A DNA stretch of 64,000 nt. Origin: an uncultured Ruminococcus sp. (GTDB taxonomy: Bacteria > Bacillota > Clostridia > Oscillospirales > Acutalibacteraceae). Where the stretch lies: the NCBI GenBank assembly GCA_944415425.1, contig CALYBP010000001.1, positions 1 through 64,000 of the forward strand, written 5' to 3'. Each line of letters begins with the position of its first letter. The first letter of the stretch is position 1. The notes under the pieces are model-generated. The model searched no databases. It worked only from the letters and a program-made list of their open reading frames with translations, and was not told the origin of the DNA. Below, piece by piece: positions 52,789 through 61,696 of this stretch. A program made the position numbers and the translations under genes.

Positions 52789-55113
52789 ATGGAAAGTACA
52801 AAGGCGTTAAGAAAAAAACAAACCGATACACGCACGGATTTTGCAAAAACAGGTATAACAAATGTGATATATTTTTTGTTCGGAATAATAATTTCAAGAG
52901 GGACAATAATGGGAGAGCTTGCCCCTTTTGGTGCGTCATATGCGGCGGCGGTGCCTAAAAAATATTTGTTTTCATCAATAGTGGGTGCAGCTTTTGGATA
53001 TTTGCTTCTAAAACCGACAGACAGCTTCAGATACATAGCATCAATTGCGGCGATAGGTGCTCTGAGGTGGCTTATGAGCGATATAGACAAAATAAGCAGA
53101 AGCAGGCTTTTTGCTCCTCTTTCGGCATTTTTGCCTACTGCGGCAACAGGTGTTGCGCTTCTGTTTGCAAGTACAAGCACCCTTTCGTCGTTTACAGATT
53201 GTATCATTGAGGCGGTACTTGCGGCGGGAGGAGCGTACTTTATCAGCACGGCGGTAATGCTTTCGGGCCAGCACAGAGGAATAGCGGCGTATTCAAAACA
53301 GGAAACAGCATGCCTTGTTATGTCAGGATGTGTAATAATTCTTGCTTTCGGAAATATAGCGTTTGAGGGAATTTCATTAGGCAGAATTATAGCAGTTACG
53401 GCAATTTTACTATGTGCAAAATACGGAGGTACTAACGGGGGAGCTGTTTGCGGAATTGCAACGGGCTCTGTTTTCAGCATTTCAGACGGCCTTCAGGGAT
53501 TTTTATGCGGAGGTTTTGCTTTCGGAGGACTGATGGCGGGAATATTTTCTCCTGTGGGGAAAATCGGATGTGCCATAGTATTTGTTATTTCTAATGCAAT
53601 TATGTGCCTTACATTCGGAAACGATGCACAAATTGGAGCTGAATTTGTGGAAAGTCTCATAGGTTCAGCCGTGTTTTTGATACTCCCAAAAGAGATAGGG
53701 AATTTTATTTCTCCCCTTTTTTCCAATGAAAAAAGCTCTACGGTTGGAGAAGCACTTCGTAAAAATATTGTAATGAGGCTTGATTTTGCTTCCAAGGCAA
53801 TTTATAACGTCAGAAATGATGTAACCAATGTGTCAGAAAAGCTGCGAAAGCTCTGCTCGCCGAGCTTCGGCGTGGTGTGTGAAAATGTTGAAAAAGAGGT
53901 TTGCAGCAACTGCGGGCTGAAAACCTATTGTTACAGTCACAGACGAGGAGTTACACGAGATGATTTTTTCAGGCTTGAGGAACTGCTCGAAAAGCAGGGG
54001 CGTGTTGATGAAAAAGATGTTGAAGAGTCATTTGTAAAAAACTGCTGCAAAAAAGGTGAAATTGCAAGAAGTATGAACGTTAACTACCGTGAATATCTAT
54101 CAGCGCTTGAAGCGCAGCGAAGAATAACAGATGTGCGCGGTGTTGTGGCGGGTCAGTTTTCCGGTGTAAGTGACATTCTCAGCGATTTGTCACGGGAATT
54201 TAAAAACACGATGAGGTGCGATACGGAAAGCGCCGAAAGGGTTATGTCAGCTCTCAACGCCATGGGCGCAATCCCCGTTGAGTGTGTGTGTCTTGTGTAC
54301 GGTAACGGAAAAATGGTGGTTGAGCTTGAGCTTTCAGAAAAGAGCGACTCAAAGATTTCAAGAGGAGCGATAATGCGTGAAGTATCCAAGTGCTGCGGAA
54401 GAAGGTTTGATTTGCCGACAATTACTCGTGAGAGCGGCAGAATCAGAGCAGCGCTTTGCGAAATGCCCGCTTATGATGTTGAAATCGGCTCAAATCAGCA
54501 CATAGCAAACAACGGCAGGCTCTGCGGCGACTGTCTTGACTACTTTAATGACGGTATGGGCAAAACCTACGCTCTTGTGTGTGACGGAATGGGAACGGGC
54601 GGCAGGGCAGCTGTTGACGGGAATATGGCGGTCTCTGTAATGGGCAGGCTGCTTCGTTCGGGTCTATCCGCCGACAGTTCTCTTCAGATAGTTAATTCAG
54701 CTCTTATGGTGAAAAGCGAAGACGAGTCGTTGTCAACGCTTGATTTAACGGGAGTTGATTTATACACGGGCAGAGTTACTCTGAAAAAAGCAGGTGCCCC
54801 TGCTACATTCATAAGAAAAAACGGCAGGGTGATTGTAAGAGAAATGCCGTCTCTGCCTGTGGGCATATTAAACGGAGTAAAATTTTCATCGGATACGGTT
54901 AATCTTTCATCGGGAGATATGGTGGTAATGGTGTCAGACGGAGTAATAACAGGAGAAGAAAAATGGCTTGAAAAGCTGATAAGAAGCTGGAACGAGGGTA
55001 GTGCGGAAGAGCTTGCGCGCGTCGTTGTGGATGAGGCTATAAAGCGTCGTGAGGAATGTCCCGACGATGATATAACTGCTCTTGTAATAAGAATTACGGA
55101 CAATAAATTATAA
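52789..55113 (+). CDS. spoIIE: stage II sporulation protein E, PP2C phosphatase
   Basis: This 774-residue protein has about ten hydrophobic helices (about 20-320), a central regulatory region with cysteine motifs EVCSNCGLKTYCYSH (about 375-389), and a C-terminal PP2C domain (about 565-774). The PP2C domain includes CGDCLDYF, LVCDGMGTGGRA (about 604-615) and MVVMVSDGVITGEEKW (about 711-726). SpoIIE dephosphorylates SpoIIAA to release sigma-F in the forespore and localises to the septum. Its presence argues that the organism sporulates. ATG 52789 was chosen over 52777, which abuts its ribosome site. Confidence 0.95.
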   Translation: MESTKALRKKQTDTRTDFAKTGITNVIYFLFGIIISRGTIMGELAPFGASYAAAVPKKYLFSSIVGAAFGYLLLKPTDSFRYIASIAAIGALRWLMSDIDKISRSRLFAPLSAFLPTAATGVALLFASTSTLSSFTDCIIEAVLAAGGAYFISTAVMLSGQHRGIAAYSKQETACLVMSGCVIILAFGNIAFEGISLGRIIAVTAILLCAKYGGTNGGAVCGIATGSVFSISDGLQGFLCGGFAFGGLMAGIFSPVGKIGCAIVFVISNAIMCLTFGNDAQIGAEFVESLIGSAVFLILPKEIGNFISPLFSNEKSSTVGEALRKNIVMRLDFASKAIYNVRNDVTNVSEKLRKLCSPSFGVVCENVEKEVCSNCGLKTYCYSHRRGVTRDDFFRLEELLEKQGRVDEKDVEESFVKNCCKKGEIARSMNVNYREYLSALEAQRRITDVRGVVAGQFSGVSDILSDLSREFKNTMRCDTESAERVMSALNAMGAIPVECVCLVYGNGKMVVELELSEKSDSKISRGAIMREVSKCCGRRFDLPTITRESGRIRAALCEMPAYDVEIGSNQHIANNGRLCGDCLDYFNDGMGKTYALVCDGMGTGGRAAVDGNMAVSVMGRLLRSGLSADSSLQIVNSALMVKSEDESLSTLDLTGVDLYTGRVTLKKAGAPATFIRKNGRVIVREMPSLPVGILNGVKFSSDTVNLSSGDMVVMVSDGVITGEEKWLEKLIRSWNEGSAEELARVVVDEAIKRREECPDDDITALVIRITDNKL

Positions 55114-55117
55114 AAAT

Positions 55118-55147
55118 ACGGGCATGATTTTCATGTCCGTTATTTTT
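55118..55147 (+). terminator. intrinsic terminator of spoIIE
   Basis: A 10-bp stem with one G-T pair (55118-55127 with 55131-55140) has a TTT loop and is followed by TATTTTT. Confidence 0.88.
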
Positions 55148-55255
55148 GTATACGAGTCAGAAGTTTTGATTTTATTTGTAATCAATATTTACTTTTACAC
55201 TTTTATGTGTTAAAATTTTAGTGTATGAAATGATTATTATCTGGGAGGATTAGAT

Positions 55256-55558
55256 ATGAATTCAAAGTTAAAAAATGATTCGACCGATTTTTTATTTGAT
55301 GCTATACTTTCTTTGGAAAACAAAGAGGATTGCTATCGCTTTTTTGAGGACTTGTGTACAAGCGCCGAACTTAAAGCAATGTCTCAGCGCCTTGTAGTTG
55401 CAAAAATGCTTAAAGAAAAAAAGGTTTATACAGAAATTGTAAAGGATACGGGAGCGTCAACGGCTACCATAAGCCGTGTAAAGCGTGCTTTGTTTGACAA
55501 CGACACATACGGATATACCCTTGTACTGGACAGACTTCTGAAAAAGGAAAATAAGTGA
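55256..55558 (+). CDS. YerC/YecD TrpR-related DNA-binding protein
   Basis: This 100-residue protein of the TrpR superfamily has the helix-turn-helix pattern TSAELKAMSQRLVVAKMLKE followed by IVKDTGASTATISRVKRAL (about 65-83). YerC-type members are widespread in Firmicutes. They are distinct from the classical tryptophan repressor and their ligand is unknown. TGGGAGGATT precedes the ATG. The stop overlaps the start of the methyltransferase gene (TGATG), so the two are coupled. Confidence 0.9.
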   Translation: MNSKLKNDSTDFLFDAILSLENKEDCYRFFEDLCTSAELKAMSQRLVVAKMLKEKKVYTEIVKDTGASTATISRVKRALFDNDTYGYTLVLDRLLKKENK

Positions 55559-56319
55559 TGAAAAGCTATGGGCAATTTGCAAAGTTTTATGACGGTCTTA
55601 TGATAGACGCCGATTACGAAAGGCGTTGCGAGTACTTGATTGAGCTTTTTAAGCGTCATAATCACGAGGCGGGCATAACGCTTGACCTTGCCTGCGGAAC
55701 AGGCAGTCTTACACGGCTGCTTGCAGAAAAAGGCATAGATGTTTACGGAGTCGATTCAAGCGAAGATATGCTAAGTGAGGCTATGCAGAGGGCATATGAA
55801 GAGGGACTGAATATCTTATATTTGAAGCAGAATATGCAGTCGCTTGACCTTTACGGCACAATTAATACCTGTGTGTGTACGCTCGACAGCATAAACCACC
55901 TGACCGACATTGATGATGTCAGAAAGACATTTGACAGGGTAGGTCTGTTTATGGATGATGACGGACTGTTTGTGTTTGATGTTAACACGCCGTACAAGCA
56001 CCGAGAAATACTGGGCGACAACACTTTTGCTTTTGAAAACGAGCAAGTGTTTTGCGTGTGGCAAAACAGCCTTGAAGAATACGATACCGTCAACATTACC
56101 CTTGACTTTTTTGAGGAGGAGGACGGTGTGTACTACCGTTCTACCGAAAACTTCAGCGAAAGGGCATATTCCGACAACCAAATCAGACAACTGCTTTGCG
56201 GTGCAGGCTTTTCGGTTGAAGCGGCTTACGGCGATTTAAGCTTTGACCCGCCTAAGGATACTGAGCAGAGAGTAATTTATGTTGCAAGAATGGTCAAGTC
56301 GAGAAACAAAAAGGACTAA
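55558..56319 (+). CDS. class I SAM-dependent methyltransferase
   Basis: This 253-residue Rossmann-fold methyltransferase has motif I LDLACGTGSLTRLLAEKG (about 42-59), the acidic end of strand 2 in VYGVDSSEDML (about 62-72) and motif IV CVCTLDSINHL (about 105-115). The N-terminus YGQFAKFYDGLMIDADY is shared with many clostridial proteins annotated only as methyltransferases. The substrate is unknown. It overlaps the yerC-type gene by 1 nt and precedes hslO by 17 nt. Confidence 0.88.
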   Translation: MKSYGQFAKFYDGLMIDADYERRCEYLIELFKRHNHEAGITLDLACGTGSLTRLLAEKGIDVYGVDSSEDMLSEAMQRAYEEGLNILYLKQNMQSLDLYGTINTCVCTLDSINHLTDIDDVRKTFDRVGLFMDDDGLFVFDVNTPYKHREILGDNTFAFENEQVFCVWQNSLEEYDTVNITLDFFEEEDGVYYRSTENFSERAYSDNQIRQLLCGAGFSVEAAYGDLSFDPPKDTEQRVIYVARMVKSRNKKD

Positions 56320-56336
56320 TAAGAGGAGAAATTAAA

Positions 56337-57221
56337 ATGGATAAAATAATTCGCTGTATTACGAGCGACGGAGCGATTATGGCTGCGGCAATAGATGCTT
56401 CCGATATAGTGTTTACCGCCAAAAAACTTCATCATCTTTCAAAAAGTGCCACTGCGGCACTCGGCAGACTGCTTTGCGCAACTTCTATTATGGGGGCGAT
56501 GTTAAAGCAAAAGGACGCAACGATTAATTTGCGTGTGATGGGTGACGGTGAACTCGGCCCCGTTATTGCCGTCGGTGACAGCAGAGGAAATGTAAAGGGC
56601 TATGTAGGAAATGCCGACTGCCCAACGGAGTTTTATCCAAACGGAAAAATAAATGTAGCCAAGGCTGTGGGTAAAAGCGGTGTGCTTAACGTTATGCGCG
56701 ACTACGGAACAGGCGAGCCGTACATCGGTCAGGTTGAACTTGTGAGCGGAGAGATAGCGGAGGATATTACAAATTACTTTGCGACAAGCGAGCAGATCCC
56801 GACGGTGTGTGCGCTCGGCGTGCTTATAAACAAGGAGGACGGCGAGGTCATGCTTGCGGGAGGTTTGCTTATACAGCTTTTGCCCGGTGCCGATGATGAA
56901 ACGATTGACAAACTTGAAAAAAATGTTGAAAAGCTTGAACCTGTTACAACCATGCTTGCCAAGGGTATGAGTATTCTTGATATTTGCAAGACGGCACTTG
57001 AGGGCTTTGAAGTCGAGGTTCTTGACGAAATGCCTGTGCATTATGCGTGCGGTTGTTCCAAGGAAAAGCTCGAACGATATTTTTGTACATTGAGTGATGA
57101 GGACCTGCGTTCTATGGCGGATGAAAAAGGAATTATAACTGCGAGCTGCCATTTTTGCAATAAAAGATATGTATTTACAAAAGAAGATATTGAAAGAATT
57201 ATTAAAGAAAAAAATTCGTAG
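56337..57221 (+). CDS. hslO: Hsp33 redox-regulated chaperone
   Basis: This 294-residue holdase has a folded N-terminal domain (ATINLRVMGDGELGPVIAVGD, about 62-82, and GNADCPTEF) and a C-terminal zinc-redox switch. The switch has the four cysteines in YACGCSKEKLE and ITASCHFCNKRY (about 238-276). Oxidation releases zinc and activates the chaperone. AGAGGAG precedes the ATG. In an anaerobe it would protect proteins during oxidative stress. Confidence 0.96.
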   Translation: MDKIIRCITSDGAIMAAAIDASDIVFTAKKLHHLSKSATAALGRLLCATSIMGAMLKQKDATINLRVMGDGELGPVIAVGDSRGNVKGYVGNADCPTEFYPNGKINVAKAVGKSGVLNVMRDYGTGEPYIGQVELVSGEIAEDITNYFATSEQIPTVCALGVLINKEDGEVMLAGGLLIQLLPGADDETIDKLEKNVEKLEPVTTMLAKGMSILDICKTALEGFEVEVLDEMPVHYACGCSKEKLERYFCTLSDEDLRSMADEKGIITASCHFCNKRYVFTKEDIERIIKEKNS

Positions 57222-57291
57222 TGTATAAAACGGCTTATTTACTGACAAAATACAGAGGCAAAAATATTTTATAAATTTTTTAAAAAAAGTG

Positions 57292-57320
57292 TTGACATTT
57301 ATTCTAAGATGTAGTATTAT
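57292..57320 (+). promoter_or_regulatory. promoter of the tRNA cluster
   Basis: A perfect -35 TTGACA (57292-57297), a 17-bp spacer and -10 TATTAT (57315-57320), about 50 bp ahead of the first tRNA. Confidence 0.85.
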
Positions 57321-57371
57321 AAATACCGTCGCCGAGAGGTACAAAGCCGAAACGAAGCGACATAGGCATGT

Positions 57372-57447
57372 GGGAGCATAGCTCAGCTGGGAGAGCATCT
57401 GCCTTACAAGCAGAGGGTCATAGGTTCGAGCCCTATTGTTCCCACCA
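57372..57447 (+). tRNA. tRNA-Val (anticodon TAC)
   Basis: Full cloverleaf: acceptor GGGAGCA/TGTTCCC, D arm GCTC/GAGC, anticodon loop CTTACAA between TCTGC and GCAGA, T arm with GGTTCGAGCC, and encoded CCA. Confidence 0.97.
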
Positions 57448-57452
57448 CAAAT

Positions 57453-57529
57453 GGCCCGGTAGTTCAGTTGGTTAGAACGCTAGCCTGTCACGCTAGAGGT
57501 CGACGGTTCGAACCCGTTCCGGGTCGCCA
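57453..57529 (+). tRNA. tRNA-Asp (anticodon GTC)
   Basis: Acceptor GGCCCGG/CCGGGTC, D arm GTTC/GAAC, anticodon loop CTGTCAC, T loop GGTTCGAACC, discriminator G and encoded CCA. Confidence 0.97.
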
Positions 57530-57534
57530 TTTTT

Positions 57535-57610
57535 GCCTCTGTAGCTCAGTCGGTAGAGCAGGGGACTGAAAATCCCCGTGTCGATGGTTCGATTCCGTCC
57601 GGAGGCACCA
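57535..57610 (+). tRNA. tRNA-Phe (anticodon GAA)
   Basis: Acceptor GCCTCTG/CGGAGGC, D arm GCTC/GAGC, anticodon loop CTGAAAA between GGGGA and TCCCC, T loop GGTTCGATTCC, encoded CCA. Confidence 0.97.
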
Positions 57611-57617
57611 ATTTTAT

Positions 57618-57693
57618 GCGGATGTAGCTCATCTGGTAGAGCGCCACCTTGCCAAGGTGGAGGTAGCGGGTTCGAGCCCCGTCATCCGCTCCA
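57618..57693 (+). tRNA. tRNA-Gly (anticodon GCC)
   Basis: Acceptor GCGGATG/CATCCGC, D arm GCTC/GAGC, anticodon loop TTGCCAA between CACC and GGTG, T loop GGTTCGAGCCC, discriminator T and encoded CCA. Confidence 0.97.
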
Positions 57694-57698
57694 ATTTA

Positions 57699-57725
57699 AA
57701 CAGCACCTAAAGGGTGCTGTTTTTG
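57699..57725 (+). terminator. intrinsic terminator of the tRNA cluster
   Basis: A stem CAGCACC/GGTGCTG (57701-57707 with 57713-57719) and an AAAGG loop region are followed by TTTTTGTTTT. Confidence 0.9.
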
Positions 57726-57898
57726 TTTTGTCAAATTAAAGTTTAGAATATTACAACTGTCTTATCTTTCGACAAGAATTAAATGTTTTTTAGTTTTATT
57801 TTAGTGAACACAGCGTTTTGTTACGCGGATTAATTTCAATATAAACCGAGATACCTATATATAATGTTATAAAAATTGATGTTTGTTTGCAAAAGAAC

Positions 57899-57927
57899 AG
57901 AGGGCAGTGCAATATTTGCTGCCCTCT
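57899..57927 (-). terminator. hairpin at the end of the PRTase-like gene
   Basis: A 9-bp stem AGAGGGCAG/CTGCCCTCT surrounds an 11-nt loop. The minus-strand tail GTTCTTTTG is moderately U-rich; the plus-strand side has TAAAATTTTATTT. Confidence 0.7.
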
Positions 57928-57958
57928 TAAAATTTTATTTGTGTTTTATAAGTTTATA

Positions 57959-58594
57959 TCATAGCTTAGAATATCCGTAGCTGTTAACGATAGCTTCAAT
58001 CTTTTCGCCTTTTTCGCAGATGGGGCAATGGTGTGAATTGTAGCTTTGATAGTCACCAAGATCGTTTGGGTCGAATATTGACGACACGGGATAACCTTCG
58101 CAGGTTTGAACAGTAGCAAAAATCGCAGAAACTCCCACAACCATACCGCCGTAATATTTTGCGGCATCAATAGCAGCCTGGGCGGTCTTTCCCGTGGTAA
58201 CGGAGGCCGCAAGAATCAGCACATGTTTTCCCGCAATCATAGGGGTAAGATTATCACGGAACATTATTTGTCCTCCGGCGAGATATTCGGGGGAAACTAC
58301 ATATATTGTCTGGTGCGCATTCATATTGACGAAATCCTCTTTCGTGAGCTCATCTGCAATGCAGGCGCCTATAACTTCTGTCCCGTCAACGCACAGGATT
58401 GTGTCGACAATGGTGTTTGTTCTGTATGTAGCTACAAGTTCCTTTGCAACTGCCTTTGCTTCGGAAAGTCTCGTTTTTTGTGTTGTAACATCTATAAAAT
58501 AATTTGTATGGCTGTGCGATGTTGCAAAATGTCCTTTTGCAACACGAAGAAATACATTTTTATTTTTTGTTCTTATTTTGTACATTTGAGCCAT
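57959..58594 (-). CDS. phosphoribosyltransferase-fold protein with altered PRPP loop
   Basis: This 211-residue protein resembles orotate-type PRTases. It has DTILCVDGTEVIGACIADEL (about 68-87) and the PRPP-loop region VLILAASVTTGKTAQAAIDAA (about 133-153). The two acidic residues usually seen before TTG are replaced by AAS, so catalysis by the standard mechanism is doubtful. Near the C-terminus HHCPICEKG could bind zinc. The ATG at 58594 follows AGGAGG; upstream in-frame starts lack such a site. No other pyrimidine gene is adjacent. It could be a regulator or a divergent enzyme. Confidence 0.75.
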   Translation of the reverse strand: MAQMYKIRTKNKNVFLRVAKGHFATSHSHTNYFIDVTTQKTRLSEAKAVAKELVATYRTNTIVDTILCVDGTEVIGACIADELTKEDFVNMNAHQTIYVVSPEYLAGGQIMFRDNLTPMIAGKHVLILAASVTTGKTAQAAIDAAKYYGGMVVGVSAIFATVQTCEGYPVSSIFDPNDLGDYQSYNSHHCPICEKGEKIEAIVNSYGYSKL

Positions 58595-58848
58595 ATTATA
58601 AGCCTCCTGTTTGGGAATTTGCAATAAAAAATATTTACTGTAAAAACTATTTTACTATACATCGACAGAAAAATCAATATAAATCGAGTAAAATTATGTA
58701 TAATATTTCCTAATCAGATTTAATTTTTGTAAAAATACTATATATTGTGCTCACTATCGTTACTTGATAATAAAATACTTGCATATGCCGTATCTGTTTG
58801 GTATAATCAATGTATATACGCCAACGATTTTTTAAATGGGGTATTAAA

Positions 58849-59364
58849 ATGAATAGTAAAAGTTTCTTAAAAAAAGCGGTTTGTTTTTCTTTGTTTATAA
58901 CTGTTATGATTTTAAGTGCTTACTCGGTGCTTGCCGTTGATGTGGACGGTGACGGTGTTGACGACGGAGACTATACTGTTGATACGGTGACCGAGGTTCC
59001 TGATTATACAGAGCCTGTTGTAACGGATCCCTTTACAGAAGAACCTACGACAGAATATGTCCCCGAAACTTATCCCACGGAAGAAACCACCGAATATGAG
59101 GAACCCACTCAGTATTTCTCGGAGAGTGAGCCGAGTGAAGATGTTACCCAGGAATATACTCAGCAGGCTCAGAACGTTGAAACTTATCAGGAAACAACAT
59201 ATCCTCAAACTCCGACAGTCGATAAGATTGTAAGCGAAAAGAAGTACTCCACTAACTATAAGGCGGGCATGGTTTCTTGGATATGTGTGGGAGTCGGCGT
59301 TATAGTTGTAATAGCAGTTCTCATCAGCACTAAAGCAGGCGCAAGGAAAACAACAGGAAGATAA
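58849..59364 (+). CDS. Thr/Glu-rich secreted membrane-anchored protein
   Basis: This 171-residue protein has a signal peptide (about 1-29). Right after it comes VDVDGDGVDDGDYTVD, a calcium-loop-like DxDGDG motif as in dockerin or thrombospondin-3 repeats. About 90 residues rich in Thr, Glu, Pro and Tyr follow, with repeated TEEPTTEY/TEETTEYEEPT-like units. A C-terminal membrane helix (about 140-162) and a short basic tail end it. There is no LPxTG-type motif. I do not recognise a family. The dusB gene begins 2 nt after its stop. Confidence 0.7.
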   Translation: MNSKSFLKKAVCFSLFITVMILSAYSVLAVDVDGDGVDDGDYTVDTVTEVPDYTEPVVTDPFTEEPTTEYVPETYPTEETTEYEEPTQYFSESEPSEDVTQEYTQQAQNVETYQETTYPQTPTVDKIVSEKKYSTNYKAGMVSWICVGVGVIVVIAVLISTKAGARKTTGR

Positions 59365-59366
59365 TT

Positions 59367-60344
59367 ATGATTGAATATAAAATCGGCTCAGTAAAGCTAA
59401 AATCCGGGGTCGTGCTTGCGCCTATGGCAGGCGTTACCGACAGAGCGTACAGAGAGCTTTGTATGAAATTCGGCGCCGGTATGTGTGTGAGCGAGATGGT
59501 AAGCTCAAAGGCGCTTTCTTTTAATTCTAAAAAAAGCGAAGAGCTTATGGATATATCGGATTTTGAGCGTCCGTGCGGTATACAGATTTTCGGAGACGAG
59601 CCGTTGTGCATGGCTCAGGCAGCAGAAAAGGCAATGCTCAATAAGCCTGATTTTATCGATATAAATATGGGATGCCCCGCTCCTAAAATCAGCTCAAACG
59701 GCAGCGGAAGCGCACTTATGAAAAATCCTGTTTTGTGCGGTAAAATTGTCAGAGAGGTTGTAAGAGCCTGCGATGTCCCTGTTACCGTAAAGATACGCAA
59801 GGGCTGGGATGACGGGAACTCAAATGCAGTTGAGATTGCGAAAATCTGTGAGGATGCCGGTGCAAGCGCCGTGACTGTTCACGGAAGGACAAGGATGCAG
59901 TATTACAGGCCTCCTGCTGATTATGATATAATTAAGGCTGTAAAATCTGCCGTAAGTATTCCTGTTATTGCAAACGGGGATATTGACAGTGCGCAAAAGG
60001 CTAAGTTTGTAATTGAAAAAACCGGCTGCGATATAATAATGGTCGGACGGGCGTCGCTCGGTAATCCATGGATTTTTTCTCAGATAAACGCTTATCTTAA
60101 AAACCCTGAAATTCCTATTCCTTCTCCGACACTTGAAGAAAAGCTCGGTGTAATGGTTGGTCATATTGAAAAAATGGTTGAATATAAGGGAGAGCATATG
60201 GCTCTTTTGCAGGCAAGAAAGCTTGTGGCAGGATATTTCAAGGGCATAAAAGGAGCGGCTTCTTTGAGAAACGAGGCAGGAAAAATATCCGTTTTAAACG
60301 ATTTGTACATATTAAAAGATAAGGCGTTATCAGCCAATCTATAA
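59367..60344 (+). CDS. dusB: tRNA-dihydrouridine synthase
   Basis: This 325-residue flavin TIM-barrel enzyme reduces uridine in tRNA D loops. It has LAPMAGVTDRAYRELC (about 17-32) and DINMGCPAPKISSNGSGSALM (about 93-113) with the catalytic cysteine. VTVHGRTRMQYYRPPADY (about 168-185) and the FMN phosphate site VIANGDIDS plus IMVGRASLGNPW (about 218-228) are also present. It is assigned to the DusB branch by overall similarity. AGGAAG precedes the ATG, within the end of the preceding gene. Confidence 0.93.
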   Translation: MIEYKIGSVKLKSGVVLAPMAGVTDRAYRELCMKFGAGMCVSEMVSSKALSFNSKKSEELMDISDFERPCGIQIFGDEPLCMAQAAEKAMLNKPDFIDINMGCPAPKISSNGSGSALMKNPVLCGKIVREVVRACDVPVTVKIRKGWDDGNSNAVEIAKICEDAGASAVTVHGRTRMQYYRPPADYDIIKAVKSAVSIPVIANGDIDSAQKAKFVIEKTGCDIIMVGRASLGNPWIFSQINAYLKNPEIPIPSPTLEEKLGVMVGHIEKMVEYKGEHMALLQARKLVAGYFKGIKGAASLRNEAGKISVLNDLYILKDKALSANL

Positions 60345-60374
60345 ATAATGATTTTAAAGACAAGGGGAATTAAA

Positions 60375-61631
60375 ATGAGTGAATTGACAAATATCGCATC
60401 ACTTGAATACCTCAACGGTTATGACCCGGAGGTAGGACAGGCAATGACGGCGGAGCTTAAAAGACAGCGCAGAAATCTTGAGCTTATTGCAAGCGAAAAC
60501 ATAGTTACTCCGGCTGTTATGGCGGCTATGGGAAGTCACCTTACAAATAAGTACGCAGAGGGCTATCCGGGAAAGCGTTATTACGGCGGATGCGAATGTG
60601 TAGATGTAGTTGAGGAAATCGCGCGCAAGCGTGCCTGCGAGCTGTTCGGTGCAGAGCATGCCAATGTTCAGCCTCACTCAGGCGCACAGGCAAACACAGC
60701 AGTTTATTTTGCAATGCTTGAGCCGGGCGACACGGTTATGGGTATGAACCTCAACGAAGGCGGACATCTTACCCACGGTTCACCTGTAAATATTTCCGGT
60801 AAATATTTTAACTTTGTAGCATACGGAGTAGATCCGGTTACTCACAGAATCGACTACGATAAGGTGCTTGAAATAGCAAAGGAGTGCAAGCCAAAGCTTA
60901 TTGTGGCAGGTGCGTCTGCATATCCGAGAATAATTGATTTTGCTAAGTTCAGAGAAATTGCGGATGCGGTAGGCGCATATCTTATGGTTGATATGGCTCA
61001 TATTGCAGGTCTTGTTGCGGCAGGCGTTCACCCAAACCCCGTTCCTTACTGCGAGTTTGTTACAACGACCACTCATAAAACACTCAGAGGACCCCGCGGC
61101 GGACTTATTTTGTGCCGTGAGGAGTTTGCTAAGCAGATAGATAAGGCGATTTTCCCCGGAACTCAGGGCGGCCCTCTCATGCATACAATCGCTGCAAAGG
61201 CTGTGTGCTTCGGCGAGGCTCTAAAACCTGAGTTTAAGGAGTATGGAAGAAAGGTTGTTTCCAACTGTAAGGCGCTTGCAGACGGACTTATCAAAAGAGG
61301 CAATAAGCTCGTTTCAGGCGGAACAGACAACCATGTAATGCTGCTTGACCTGCGTGACACAGATGTTACGGGTAAGGAGCTTGAAGCACGTCTTGACGAT
61401 TGCTATATTACCGTAAACAAGAATACCATTCCCGGCGAGCCGCGCTCACCGTTTGTTACAAGCGGTGTAAGAATAGGTACTGCCGCTGTTACAACAAGAG
61501 GTCTTAACGAGGCCGATATGGATGAAATCGCCGAGTACATCACTCTCGTTTTAAATGACTACGAGAACAGCAAGGAAAAGGTAAGAGCCGGCGTTGAGGC
61601 AATGTGCAAAAAATATCCTCTTTACGAATAA
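60375..61631 (+). CDS. glyA: serine hydroxymethyltransferase
   Basis: This 418-residue PLP enzyme converts serine and THF to glycine and methylene-THF, a main one-carbon source. It has [14 protein letters not shown] (about 30-43), [15 protein letters not shown] (about 54-68), and the PLP lysine in [15 protein letters not shown] (about 224-238). The ATG at 60375 follows AAGGGGAATT. It lies 30 nt after dusB and probably shares its transcript. Confidence 0.97.
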   Translation: MSELTNIASLEYLNGYDPEVGQAMTAELKRQRRNLELIASENIVTPAVMAAMGSHLTNKYAEGYPGKRYYGGCECVDVVEEIARKRACELFGAEHANVQPHSGAQANTAVYFAMLEPGDTVMGMNLNEGGHLTHGSPVNISGKYFNFVAYGVDPVTHRIDYDKVLEIAKECKPKLIVAGASAYPRIIDFAKFREIADAVGAYLMVDMAHIAGLVAAGVHPNPVPYCEFVTTTTHKTLRGPRGGLILCREEFAKQIDKAIFPGTQGGPLMHTIAAKAVCFGEALKPEFKEYGRKVVSNCKALADGLIKRGNKLVSGGTDNHVMLLDLRDTDVTGKELEARLDDCYITVNKNTIPGEPRSPFVTSGVRIGTAAVTTRGLNEADMDEIAEYITLVLNDYENSKEKVRAGVEAMCKKYPLYE

Positions 61632-61643
61632 GAATTTAAAACG

Positions 61644-61675
61644 CAGGGAACGGTTTATCCGTTCCCGCTGCTTTT
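61644..61675 (+). terminator. intrinsic terminator after glyA
   Basis: A stem GGGAACGG/CCGTTCCC (61646-61653 with 61659-61666) with a TTTAT loop is extended by GCAG/CTGC and followed by TTTTA. Confidence 0.8.
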
Positions 61676-61696
61676 ACCCATAGAGGGGGAGCTAAT

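Noticed and set aside
55256-55558. Classical tryptophan repressor TrpR
   Set aside because: The sequence fits the YerC/YecD subfamily, which is distinct from enterobacterial TrpR, and no trp biosynthesis genes are adjacent.
56502-57398. 298-codon minus-strand open frame across hslO and into the tRNA region
   Set aside because: It runs through the promoter and start of tRNA-Val and is antisense to hslO; no recognisable domains.
57730-57900. Searched for a fourth copy of the dispersed repeat in the spacer after the tRNA cluster
   Set aside because: Some AT-rich words are shared, but the hairpin and TTYGAGC motifs are absent.
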